Below are positions 1-7,204 of a stretch of DNA of 37,358 nucleotides, in pieces (within the stretch, counting starts at the first letter, position 1; each line of letters begins with the position of its first letter). Both the position numbers and the translations under genes were made by a program. The notes beneath the pieces are model-generated. The model did no database searches, was not told the origin of the DNA, and worked only from the letters and a program-made list of their open reading frames with translations. Source of the stretch: a virus. Location: positions 1 through 37,358 of IMG/VR virus record IMGVR_UViG_3300044729_002084; one strand, given 5' to 3'.

Positions 1-707
1 ATCATTTCATCATCAATTTCTAATTCTTCTTTTAGTCCTGCAATGAAGTTATAATCATCCATTGTCAGAACACCTTTGTCTCTGATATCAATAAGTCTTT
101 CTGTGATACGATGAAGTTCCATATCATCTTTAACATCTTCTCTTGCTAATTCTAACATACGAATCATTAGAGGAATGTTCAAGGTAATAACATCTTCTTT
201 ATCATTAACTTCATTGATGTATTGTTTGAATGATTTCATTGGTTCTCTTTCTTCTTTTACTGATCTCCAACCACCACCTTTAGACTTATACCACTTAGAT
301 GCCCAACCATTGGCATATGCGGAAGGATAAACATCAAACTTCGATCTTGCTAGTGATACTGCTCTGGACCAAAGTTTAGGATTTGTTGGTTTATTTTTTT
401 CGTTGAGTTCCATATCTTCGCTTAACTTTCCTTTGCCATAGCTTGACACATTGATAGGTGCACCTTTTCTTTCTGGATTAGGATCGTGTTTTCTTTTCGC
501 TCTAACCGCAGCAGCTCTTTCTTTTTTCGAAAGTTGTGCCCTCTTTTCTTTTGACATACATTTTGGTTTTGCTTCACCTGGTTCTCTTGCACAAGGGCCA
601 ACAACTTCACCTTTAGAATTAATTCTTTTCCAATCGCCTTTGGGGTGAGTTTTGCTGAACCACTGTCTCAAATCTTCATTCTGTAAGAAACCTTTTAGAG
701 TTTTCAT
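1..707 (-). CDS. Virion-module protein, C-terminus outside window
   Basis: The frame opens at the ATG at 707-705 and runs off the left edge, so at least 235 residues are seen. Residues 1-155 are basic and include a motif like YPSAYANGWASKWY, which resembles the DUF5872-type domain of marine T4-like phages (from memory). The N-terminus MKTLKGFLQNE resembles the T4 capsid-targeting peptide MKTYQEFIAE. A second such peptide, MKSFKQYINE, starts at an internal in-frame ATG at 239 (residue 157) and is followed by a helical acidic segment. The frame may therefore be a fusion of two packaged proteins, or two in-frame genes. The start overlaps the stop of the upstream gene (ATGA, 704-707), which implies translational coupling. 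Function unknown. Confidence 0.8.
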   Translation of the reverse strand, partial: MKTLKGFLQNEDLRQWFSKTHPKGDWKRINSKGEVVGPCAREPGEAKPKCMSKEKRAQLSKKERAAAVRAKRKHDPNPERKGAPINVSSYGKGKLSEDMELNEKNKPTNPKLWSRAVSLARSKFDVYPSAYANGWASKWYKSKGGGWRSVKEEREPMKSFKQYINEVNDKEDVITLNIPLMIRMLELAREDVKDDMELHRITERLIDIRDKGVLTMDDYNFIAGLKEELEIDDEM

Positions 708-1090
708 ATATTTCTTAATGTCTCTGCTATTTGTAAGTCAATCGAAATATCAGTTGTTATTATGTTTTTTCCTCTGATACCTCTAACCACTGAAGGCAAC
801 AGGTTGAGATACATCAAGAAAGTTTTCAAGACATCATAATCTTTTTCATCTATTCGGTAGAATAATATTCTTGTTGTAGCTTCTGCGCCGAACACATTAT
901 ACAATAATATAATGTGATTTAATATTAATCTTTCTTTCAATGTTTTTGTTACTTTATATCTACGAAAAAGTCTTTTTAAGTACTTTGTTCGTTTCAAATC
1001 TCCTTCAAACTCAGACATAATACAGTTAGGTTTCTCATAAGCCTTTACCGCATACATCATGAAATTTTCTTCATTCAAATCATCAAACAT
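704..1090 (-). CDS. Conserved T4-like phage hypothetical protein (128 aa)
   Basis: A compact, mostly helical protein of 128 residues with no signal peptide or membrane segment. The segment MMYAVKAYEKPNC and the basic run around residues 33-55 recall a small conserved family next to structural genes in marine T4-like phages (from memory; no function known). There is no good Shine-Dalgarno sequence directly before the ATG. A GGAGGAG lies in the loop of the hairpin at 1099-1122. The gene ends in an ATGA overlap with the next gene, so the two are probably translated together in the late module. Confidence 0.7.
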   Translation of the reverse strand: MFDDLNEENFMMYAVKAYEKPNCIMSEFEGDLKRTKYLKRLFRRYKVTKTLKERLILNHIILLYNVFGAEATTRILFYRIDEKDYDVLKTFLMYLNLLPSVVRGIRGKNIITTDISIDLQIAETLRNI

Positions 1091-1098
1091 GTATTGAA

Positions 1099-1122
1099 GT
1101 GGGGAAGATTTCTCCTCCCCAC
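1099..1122 (-). terminator. Hairpin after the Ig-like gene
   Basis: A 7-bp perfect stem (GTGGGGA/TCCCCAC) with a 10-nt loop sits 11 nt past the stop at 1133. On the minus strand it is followed by TTCAATAC and not a T-run, so it is a poor intrinsic terminator. It may instead mark an mRNA 3' end or control the next gene, because its loop contains GGAG. Confidence 0.4.
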
Positions 1123-1132
1123 ACTTTCAAAG

Positions 1133-1810
1133 TTAAGTTACTGTAATAGTGCTGTTTGACGATGTTGCTGAAACGCCTTGTACTGCGGCTGTTGCAGTGA
1201 CACGGAACTTGTAGCCATTGACAGTTGTATCTGCTGGCTTGACAAGCAGTGTTGTTGATGTTCCTCCAGTGTACTGAGTATTTGCTGGTGTTCCATTGAC
1301 AACGTTTGTCCATCCCAGTGAACCGGAAGGGTTGTTGACTTGCCACTGATATGTTAGAACTGCCGCTGTGTTTCCAACTAGTGTTGGTGTTACAACAAAT
1401 GATGCAGAGTTAGCATAGCTTGTATTAGCAACAACTGAAGCTGAAGTAGTTGTAGCCAATGTGATTGCTACGTTAGGTAGAAGCTGTGCATCACCATCGC
1501 TGATCATATTGGACAATGCAACTAGTGTTTCATATGTCACACGACCGGCACGACCACCCGAACCCGTTGTTTTAAGATTCCAACCAGTATGAGCACCAAC
1601 ATTATTTAATACTTCATCTTCATCTGGATCAACACCAAACAAACCAATAGTTTCTCCAGCAGTGTATACGTTAGCTGTCGTATTTGCATAAAGCAATGCT
1701 ACGTTAGCTGCTGTAGGTGCTGCTCTGTTTGGGTTTGCTGGTGCAATAGCTGAGTTTACTGCCCAGTAAGGTGCGTTTGCTGCGTTATCGTTATTACCCC
1801 ATGAGGACAT
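1133..1810 (-). CDS. Virion-type protein with C-terminal Ig-like domain
   Basis: A 225-residue protein rich in Ala, Thr, Val and Asn with almost no charge in its C-terminal half. Residues about 1-110 contain the segment GSGGRAGRVTYETL, seen from memory in small structural proteins of marine T4-like phages. Residues about 113-225 form one Ig-like beta-sandwich: LTYQWQV, then W, then YKFRVTATA as the Tyr-containing strand, ending in TITVT. Ig-like domains of this type decorate phage capsids and tails and bind surfaces weakly. The start is fixed by AAGGAG six bases before ATG. An AATAAATA late-type element lies about 30 nt upstream. A capsid decoration or tail role is inferred. Confidence 0.75.
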   Translation of the reverse strand: MSSWGNNDNAANAPYWAVNSAIAPANPNRAAPTAANVALLYANTTANVYTAGETIGLFGVDPDEDEVLNNVGAHTGWNLKTTGSGGRAGRVTYETLVALSNMISDGDAQLLPNVAITLATTTSASVVANTSYANSASFVVTPTLVGNTAAVLTYQWQVNNPSGSLGWTNVVNGTPANTQYTGGTSTTLLVKPADTTVNGYKFRVTATAAVQGVSATSSNSTITVT

Positions 1811-1837
1811 GTTTTTCTCCTTAAATATCCTATTTGT

Positions 1838-1849
1838 TATTTATTTATT
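1838..1849 (-). promoter_or_regulatory. Late-promoter-like AATAAATAAATA
   Basis: Two overlapping AATAAATA words (one mismatch to T4 TATAAATA) lie about 30 nt before the ATG of the Ig-like gene. In the word at 1842-1849 the internal TAA is the stop codon of the upstream gene, in the same register as the exact late promoters at 8421 and 19538. Confidence 0.4.
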
Positions 1850-2993
1850 GGCTTTTGTTATCGTCATCAGCGTCTTGGGCATCCTTATTTGGACGAAGTT
1901 TCATCCTAGGATCTAGCTCAACAATATCACGATTTTGTTTCGTTAGTGTTGTGCCTCCAGACAATACCGCAGCAGCATCAGACTCTTTTTTTACCTTACT
2001 TGCTTTATCATCAGACTTAGCAAACTTTGGTTGTTTTCCATAAGAGGAAGTATCTTTGTCGTCTTTTTCCCAATCGTAGGTATCTTCTTTTACGACACCT
2101 TTTCTTTTGTAGATTGATTTAATGATTCTTGCGGAACGAGACATTTCTTTTTTCTTTTCAGTAACTCTAGTCAATGTTCCTTTTGGATTATCATAGAGAA
2201 CAGACTCATTCATACCATCTTCATTATTGCTTTTCATATAATGTGCTACTGTGTCTAGATAATCTGACGCCAAAGTAATTTTCGATTGTACCCAAGCAGG
2301 AATCTGCATTTTAGGATCTTTGATTGCAGAACGCAAATCAGAAATTGCATCTTCTATAATGTCGAGTTGAGTTAGCACCATGCTTCCTTCATCATCAAGC
2401 TGTCTACCCATAGCGATAGCAACATGATCTTCTTTGACACTATATTTCTTTTTTATTTCTGATTGTTTTGCCATTCTTTCTTTATCATCCTCAATGTCAT
2501 ATGACTTACCTAGTTCTTTATAGTAATCAGGATGTGGTAATCCAGATTTCTTGCGTAGTTCTTGCTGACGGCTGTGTAACATATTTTGCACAGAAGCTTC
2601 ATCTAATTCGACTTCTTCTTTAGTAGTTGGCTTTTTACCAACAAGTCTTTGATGAGCAGCAGCAATACCTTTCATTCTTTTACCCATACCAGGTCTAGGC
2701 ATTCCTTCAATAGGATCTACTGTTTTGCTAAGATAGCTTTTTACAGTTTTCATGCTTACTTCATCAACCTGTTCAACTTCTTCTCGATTGACACGATTCA
2801 TTGCCCACTGTCTAAATGCTAAAGATTTCGAGTGAGCAATCTTCATATCTTTTGGCATATGTGCTGGGTTATAACCTCTTGCCATAAGATAAGCATCTAG
2901 TGTAGCACTAGCTTCTTCGATCCCGGCCTTTGTAGACCAGGGATCCCATGGGTTTTTACCAAAAGCTTCTTTGAAGGTTCTCTTATTCTTCAT
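1845..2993 (-). CDS. Lys/Glu-rich virion-associated protein (382 aa)
   Basis: A hydrophilic, highly charged protein with no membrane segment. It contains repeated acidic words (EEVEQVDE near residue 75, EEVELDE near 128) separating short basic helical modules. ELDE contains L-x-E, the recognition pattern of T4-type prohead protease gp21, so processing inside the prohead is plausible. The first 60 residues (NPWDPWSTKAGIEEA) look folded and the C-terminal 90 are disordered. It overlaps the upstream gene by 11 nt and shares its composition, so the two probably work together. Scaffold, core or internal head protein is an inference; no catalytic motif is visible. Confidence 0.7.
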   Translation of the reverse strand: MKNKRTFKEAFGKNPWDPWSTKAGIEEASATLDAYLMARGYNPAHMPKDMKIAHSKSLAFRQWAMNRVNREEVEQVDEVSMKTVKSYLSKTVDPIEGMPRPGMGKRMKGIAAAHQRLVGKKPTTKEEVELDEASVQNMLHSRQQELRKKSGLPHPDYYKELGKSYDIEDDKERMAKQSEIKKKYSVKEDHVAIAMGRQLDDEGSMVLTQLDIIEDAISDLRSAIKDPKMQIPAWVQSKITLASDYLDTVAHYMKSNNEDGMNESVLYDNPKGTLTRVTEKKKEMSRSARIIKSIYKRKGVVKEDTYDWEKDDKDTSSYGKQPKFAKSDDKASKVKKESDAAAVLSGGTTLTKQNRDIVELDPRMKLRPNKDAQDADDDNKSQ

Positions 2994-4167
2994 CTTTTTT
3001 CTCTGAAGTCATACCAGCTTTACCAAGCATTTCTTTTTTCATTGTTAAGAAAGATTTTAGTTTTCTTTCTTTCTTTTCGGTTCCTTCATCAAGTTCAACT
3101 TCTTCTTTCATTTTACTACCGTATTTTGCCGTAGCAATTGCTCTTGCAGCCTCACGTTCAGCACGACCTTTTCGAACTGCATCATCCGCTTTATTCATAG
3201 CAGCACCTATTTTTTTCGCAACTTCATCTCTATCATAAGGAGCTTTTTTCTTAGCTGCTTCATCAAGTTCTTCTTCCTTCAAAGCATCTTTCTTCACCAT
3301 CTTCTTGACTAGCTTTTTATCTTCTGCTTCGTCCTCATGTCCTTCATCTTCTTTCTCATTTTCTTTTTCTTCGTCCATTGGACCGCCTTTGAATTTCACC
3401 TTTGAGCTTCTGCCGTCTGCACCAGGACCAACATCATCTTTTCTGTTGGTTGGCTTATTTGCTCCAGTTAAAGCATCTTTTGTGCGAACATTAGGATCAA
3501 TTTCTTCTTCTACTTCAACTTCTTCGTTGTGAGTTTCTTTCATTGCTTGTTTTGTTGCAGTAGCATACATTACATCTTTCCAACGAGAACCGTAACGCTT
3601 CTTAAGACCTGCTGTGTCTTTTTTCATAGACATAACGATTTCTTCTTTTTTCTTTTTCTGAGCATCACTCATCTCTTTTTCGTCTAGAGGAAGTGCAGAC
3701 TTTTTACCATACATCGATTCGATCAGGTGTTCTGCAAATGCATATCCTTCTGTCATTTTCTTTTTCTTACTACGAAGGAGTTCAAAGTCATGTGCATCAA
3801 TTTTTCCATTTTTGTTAGCATCAATCTTATGTTGCTTACCTTTTAGTTCCTCTTGAACCTCATCTTCTTTGTATAGTTTGGTATCAGTGAAACGGGTTTT
3901 ACGAGCACCATATTTGGCTCTTTTTGCTGGTGTCTTTTCTCCTTCATCATCTTCTGGCTCATCAGCTTGCTTACCGCCACCATAGCGTGTACCTAGTTTG
4001 ATACCAGCGCCACCGCTAGGTTTTGGACCTGAAGCAGCAGCCATTCTTTTCTTAGCATCATCAACAGTTGGGAATGCCTCGTTTAGCTGTTCTTTAACTT
4101 CTTCTTTAGTGATGACTTTATTAACAGCATCAATTAGAGACTGCGACACTTTGTCTTTAGCGAACAT
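2983..4167 (-). CDS. Lys/Glu-rich protein with EF-hand-like loop (394 aa)
   Basis: Very charged, low-complexity protein made of basic helical stretches joined by acidic linkers (EVELDE, EEELDE, PLDEKE). Residues 116-127 (DANKNGKIDAHD) fit the 12-residue EF-hand calcium loop: D1, N3, N5, G6, I8, D9, D12. The N-terminal 30 residues form a helix ending in QLNEA, an L-x-E site of the kind cut by prohead protease. AGGAG seven bases before ATG fixes the start. Its 3' end overlaps the next gene. It resembles a family of abundant acidic/basic proteins of marine T4-like phages (from memory). Prohead core or internal protein is inferred. Confidence 0.7.
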   Translation of the reverse strand: MFAKDKVSQSLIDAVNKVITKEEVKEQLNEAFPTVDDAKKRMAAASGPKPSGGAGIKLGTRYGGGKQADEPEDDEGEKTPAKRAKYGARKTRFTDTKLYKEDEVQEELKGKQHKIDANKNGKIDAHDFELLRSKKKKMTEGYAFAEHLIESMYGKKSALPLDEKEMSDAQKKKKEEIVMSMKKDTAGLKKRYGSRWKDVMYATATKQAMKETHNEEVEVEEEIDPNVRTKDALTGANKPTNRKDDVGPGADGRSSKVKFKGGPMDEEKENEKEDEGHEDEAEDKKLVKKMVKKDALKEEELDEAAKKKAPYDRDEVAKKIGAAMNKADDAVRKGRAEREAARAIATAKYGSKMKEEVELDEGTEKKERKLKSFLTMKKEMLGKAGMTSEKKDEE

Positions 4168-4168
4168 G

Positions 4169-6037
4169 TTATTTCTCCTGTTTTTGTTTCTTGTTCTTTT
4201 TAATTAGCAGACCAACTGTTTTATCTTGATCCTTGTATGTTTGCATGGGTTCTTTGTTTGATGCTCCCATTAGAACACCACCAACTCCCATATCTACAGC
4301 ACCAGGATCGTCTATTGCTTCTTTTTGAGTTCTGAACTTGTTGAAACTTTTGCGAAGTCCTGCTGCGGTACCTTCCTTCATATATTTATCATGCGAAGGT
4401 TCTACATCCTCACGATAGGTCACATCTCCTAGACCAGACATAGGATATACAGTTCCTTGTTGTCTAGTGTCATATTCAGGTCCTATTCCTGCCACATTTC
4501 TCAGTCTTTGATTCTGTGTTGGGGAATCGACCAATCCTTTTTTCTTTACTTTTTCTTTGTCTTTGCTGAAGTTGCTTTCCTTGGGCGGCGGGCTGGCTTT
4601 GAGGGTGGGTCCTCTTCCTTCAACGTAGGTTCTGAAGATGTAACTGGAGTTACTGGCAACGTCTCCGTCTCTAACATCGTCTTGTCTTCCTGCTTTTCTG
4701 GTAATTTGGCAGCTTGGACAGTTGTTGTCAAAGAGGAGGCTTCCGTGTTTTCCACAACCTTTTGCTCTGATGTTGGCTTTTTGAATAGATTTAGAATCCA
4801 TTGAATCATTTTGTTGCTCCTTAAAAAGTAAAGAAACCTTCTCGTTAATATTTAATTTTTTATTTCTCATCAACCAATCAGTAGAGATTTCATTTAAACT
4901 ATCTTTATCTAAAAATTCGTTGATGTGATCGTAAACATCACTAATAGATTCCTCAACAACCTCTAAGTTATCATTGTTTTCAAATAGATTAAAATCATTG
5001 AACATATTGTAAAACTTAACTTTATTCTCTTGAGCTTTTACCCACTTTTCTTCACGAACTGATTCTGAGATCATTCTTTTCAGTCCAAGGTTTCTTTGAC
5101 GGCTAACTTCATTCAGAGTATCAACATATACCATCATTGTGGTATATCCAAGTTCTTCTAATTCTTCTTTGATTGTTGCTATGTTATCAAAGTTATCTGC
5201 TGTACCATTAATAATCAATGGAGAACGATTTCTAATAGCCTCTCTACGAAAATCTTTACTTTGCTCTGATAGTTTCTTTTTATCCATCAGATACTCAAAT
5301 GCTTGTATTGTGCTTAGTTCTACTGCTTTTTGTTCAGCAACACCTTCACGAATAACAATGTCTTTTCCTGAACCAGGTCCGCCAGTAATGAAGATTGCTT
5401 TGAACATTCCTCTACTTACATTTTCATTTAGACCCATTCCTTTGCGAACATCATGAAATAATTCTTTAGCGTGTTTATCATTCTTCTGCATATGAGAAGA
5501 TAGATTGCTCTTGAACGATTTGTAATCATTATTCTGTGCATGATTACGCATATCTGTTCCAGATACACCTTTCGTTCTTTCACCAGATGATGATACAGTT
5601 ATCTTTTTGAAGTTGAATGAACCATGCTTAAATGGTCTGCCAGCTTCATCATGAGTCTTTCCATTATAGTGATTGAGCAATCTTTTATATTCATCAACTC
5701 TATCTGCACCAGCAATAACATGAAGATGGGTGTAGCCTTTAGCATGTGCATCCGATGCATGATGCATAATGGTAGGCTTCTCTTTGCTTGATGTGATGAT
5801 ATTTGTACCAGGAAATGCTCTTTTTAAATGCTTCAGTTTGGTATCTGGTGATAAAGGATTCTTCTTTGCATCCTGCGAATGAGATGCAATCACTAGATGA
5901 TCTGATTTTTCTTTTTCTGCTGTTTGTTTTAGACCTTCAACATTCTCCTCATGACCTTTAGTGGGAGGATTCATACGACCAAACAACATCGTAAGTTTTT
6001 TCTGGTTTTCTTCTAGTAGTTGTGAAAATCTTTTCAT
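4169..6037 (-). CDS. Nucleotidyltransferase-P-loop kinase two-domain protein
   Basis: A 622-residue protein with three parts. Residues 15-205 are a cytidylyltransferase/NMNAT-like fold: GRMNPPTKGH (20-29, a TxGH version of the HxGH motif) and VSGTDMR (158-164, like the ISSTxxR motif). Residues 210-375 are a P-loop kinase of zeta-toxin/adenylate-kinase type, with Walker A GGPGSGKD at 219-226. Residues 376-622 are a disordered tail with a Cys cluster (CGKH, then CPSC, 428-443). The N-terminus MKRFSQLLEE matches the T4 capsid-targeting decapeptide, so the enzyme may be packaged and injected. Substrate unknown; an NAD- or nucleotide-related reaction is the family expectation. Codons 410-497 also contain a second gene in the +1 frame (4546-4809). 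Confidence 0.8.
   Translation of the reverse strand: MKRFSQLLEENQKKLTMLFGRMNPPTKGHEENVEGLKQTAEKEKSDHLVIASHSQDAKKNPLSPDTKLKHLKRAFPGTNIITSSKEKPTIMHHASDAHAKGYTHLHVIAGADRVDEYKRLLNHYNGKTHDEAGRPFKHGSFNFKKITVSSSGERTKGVSGTDMRNHAQNNDYKSFKSNLSSHMQKNDKHAKELFHDVRKGMGLNENVSRGMFKAIFITGGPGSGKDIVIREGVAEQKAVELSTIQAFEYLMDKKKLSEQSKDFRREAIRNRSPLIINGTADNFDNIATIKEELEELGYTTMMVYVDTLNEVSRQRNLGLKRMISESVREEKWVKAQENKVKFYNMFNDFNLFENNDNLEVVEESISDVYDHINEFLDKDSLNEISTDWLMRNKKLNINEKVSLLFKEQQNDSMDSKSIQKANIRAKGCGKHGSLLFDNNCPSCQITRKAGRQDDVRDGDVASNSSYIFRTYVEGRGPTLKASPPPKESNFSKDKEKVKKKGLVDSPTQNQRLRNVAGIGPEYDTRQQGTVYPMSGLGDVTYREDVEPSHDKYMKEGTAAGLRKSFNKFRTQKEAIDDPGAVDMGVGGVLMGASNKEPMQTYKDQDKTVGLLIKKNKKQKQEK
4546..4809 (-). CDS. Small basic-tailed protein nested in +1 frame of the NTase-kinase gene
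   Basis: An 87-residue frame lies wholly inside the 622-codon gene, shifted +1. It is preceded by AAGGAG with 7 nt to ATG, better than the host gene's own Shine-Dalgarno. The product starts MIQWILNLFKKP (amphipathic helix), continues as an acidic Thr/Pro/Glu-rich linker, and ends in PARRPRKATSAKTKKK, a nucleic-acid-binding type of tail. The local GC content is higher than in the flanks, as expected of dual coding. It is not a typical Rz1-like spanin, because no lipobox or signal peptide is seen. Function unknown; a small packaged DNA-binding protein is one guess. Confidence 0.6.
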   Translation of the reverse strand: MIQWILNLFKKPTSEQKVVENTEASSLTTTVQAAKLPEKQEDKTMLETETLPVTPVTSSEPTLKEEDPPSKPARRPRKATSAKTKKK

Positions 6038-6044
6038 TCTTTTT

Positions 6045-6650
6045 TTAATCTCCAGCGGTTTTACCAGAACCTTTAATTGAACTTAATGGATCACTTTGCG
6101 AACTGAATTTTACAGCGAGACCACCAAAAGCTTTTCCTTTGTGTTTAAAAGTTATAGTTGTTCCGCTATGATGGACCTCTATATGATGTGGATTGTTATA
6201 TATGTGAGCATGATGGGCACTCGGAACAATTGAATGATGACTATTGCTCCCATCTGATTTTGTATATGTTGTATGTCTAATGTGGTTATGTCCTTTTTTT
6301 TGCATTGGTGTTTCATGAGAATGCAAAATATTTTTTATATGATCAGCAAGTTCGTGTTTTGGAAGATTAGACAAATGTTCATGATATGTTTTTGCAATTT
6401 TGTGTAAAACTTCAGTATTCTTTTTTTTAACATGTTCCTTCATTGCAGGATTAGCTTTCATCATTTCTTTTCGTGTGTTTCTATTAGTAGCATGTTTTAG
6501 TTCAGGAAATTTTCTCAAAATGTGCTTACGGTGTGCTTCTAAGTGTTCTTTCGCACCATGAAAAGTCTTTTCTCCTGGATTAGAAACGGGAATATGTTTG
6601 TTAGATGAGTCTGTTACTTTCAGGCTGATTCCGTGATGAACTTCTTGCAT
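6045..6650 (-). CDS. His/Lys-rich protein; probable 3' half of a split PD-(D/E)XK-like gene
   Basis: A 201-residue protein unusually rich in His and Lys. Its opening MQEVHHGISLKVTD looks like the (E/Q/S)xK strand of a PD-(D/E)XK nuclease fold. The matching Asp strand (SSDIVVT) is at the very end of the preceding ORF. The two ORFs are separated by one base. Removing one A from the A7 tract at 6661-6667 joins them into a single frame with no stop. Independent translation is possible, because AAGG lies 8 nt before the ATG. The C-terminal half (GTTITFKHKGKAFGGLAVKF) is a beta-rich segment. Confidence 0.6.
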   Translation of the reverse strand: MQEVHHGISLKVTDSSNKHIPVSNPGEKTFHGAKEHLEAHRKHILRKFPELKHATNRNTRKEMMKANPAMKEHVKKKNTEVLHKIAKTYHEHLSNLPKHELADHIKNILHSHETPMQKKGHNHIRHTTYTKSDGSNSHHSIVPSAHHAHIYNNPHHIEVHHSGTTITFKHKGKAFGGLAVKFSSQSDPLSSIKGSGKTAGD

Positions 6651-6651
6651 T

Positions 6652-7203
6652 TTATTTACCTTTTTTTCTTGTTGTGACCACGATGTCAGAAGAATCTTGT
6701 TGCTGTGATGATTTTATTCCCGTTGAACGCTGTATATCACCAGGTTTTGAAGTCCAATGCACATCATGTATTTTATGTCCTCCAACTTCAACTTGTTTTC
6801 TAATATCTTCAGCCGCACTCTTTGCTCTTGCGTTAATTTTTTTGTAGTCTGTTGGATGTACAGTTTTCTTTAATTTATCATGAGCTTGTTTTGGTGAGTC
6901 GCCTTCTTTGTCTGGATGTTTAGACATATGCGAACCGCCTTTTAGATGATACCCTACAAGAAGTTCATGTAGTTTTCCTTTTGTGTCGGAAGAAACTTTT
7001 CCTTGTATTGGACCAGCATCTTCTTTTATATGTTCTTTTTTTTCATCTTCATCATCATTTTCATCGTCGCCTTCATGCCAACCTTTTTCTTTTTCCAAGT
7101 TGGACAAAATATTTTGAATTTCATCATCAGATATTTTTTCTTTTGGACTTTCTTCCAAAAGACCTGCTCTTTCTAACCAAATTTTTTTCTGTATCGATAA
7201 CAT
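6652..7203 (-). CDS. Probable 5' half of split PD-(D/E)XK-like virion-module protein
   Basis: 183 residues. The N-terminus IWLERAGLLEESP is followed by an acidic linker (residues 30-60). A globular part then starts at about 72 (GKLHELLVGYHLKGG) and ends SSDIVVTTRKKGK. HELL...(D)...DIVV is the first half of a nuclease-type fold whose Lys strand (GISLK) is encoded in the next ORF. From memory, homologues in aquatic phages are single proteins in which DhIVTTKxGEKHxVSLK is continuous, which supports a frameshift here. It sits 1 nt behind the ligase-like gene. A sequencing error in the A7 tract cannot be excluded. Confidence 0.6.
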   Translation of the reverse strand: MLSIQKKIWLERAGLLEESPKEKISDDEIQNILSNLEKEKGWHEGDDENDDEDEKKEHIKEDAGPIQGKVSSDTKGKLHELLVGYHLKGGSHMSKHPDKEGDSPKQAHDKLKKTVHPTDYKKINARAKSAAEDIRKQVEVGGHKIHDVHWTSKPGDIQRSTGIKSSQQQDSSDIVVTTRKKGK

Positions 7204-7204
7204 T

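Noticed and set aside
1083-1346. Minus-strand ORF of 87 codons inside the Ig-like gene
   Set aside because: No Shine-Dalgarno and a composition expected of an out-of-frame reading of a Thr/Ala-rich gene; unlike the nested frame at 4546.
4546-4809. Rz1-type spanin explanation for the nested gene
   Set aside because: No signal peptide or lipobox Cys, and the host gene is an enzyme and not an Rz-like protein.
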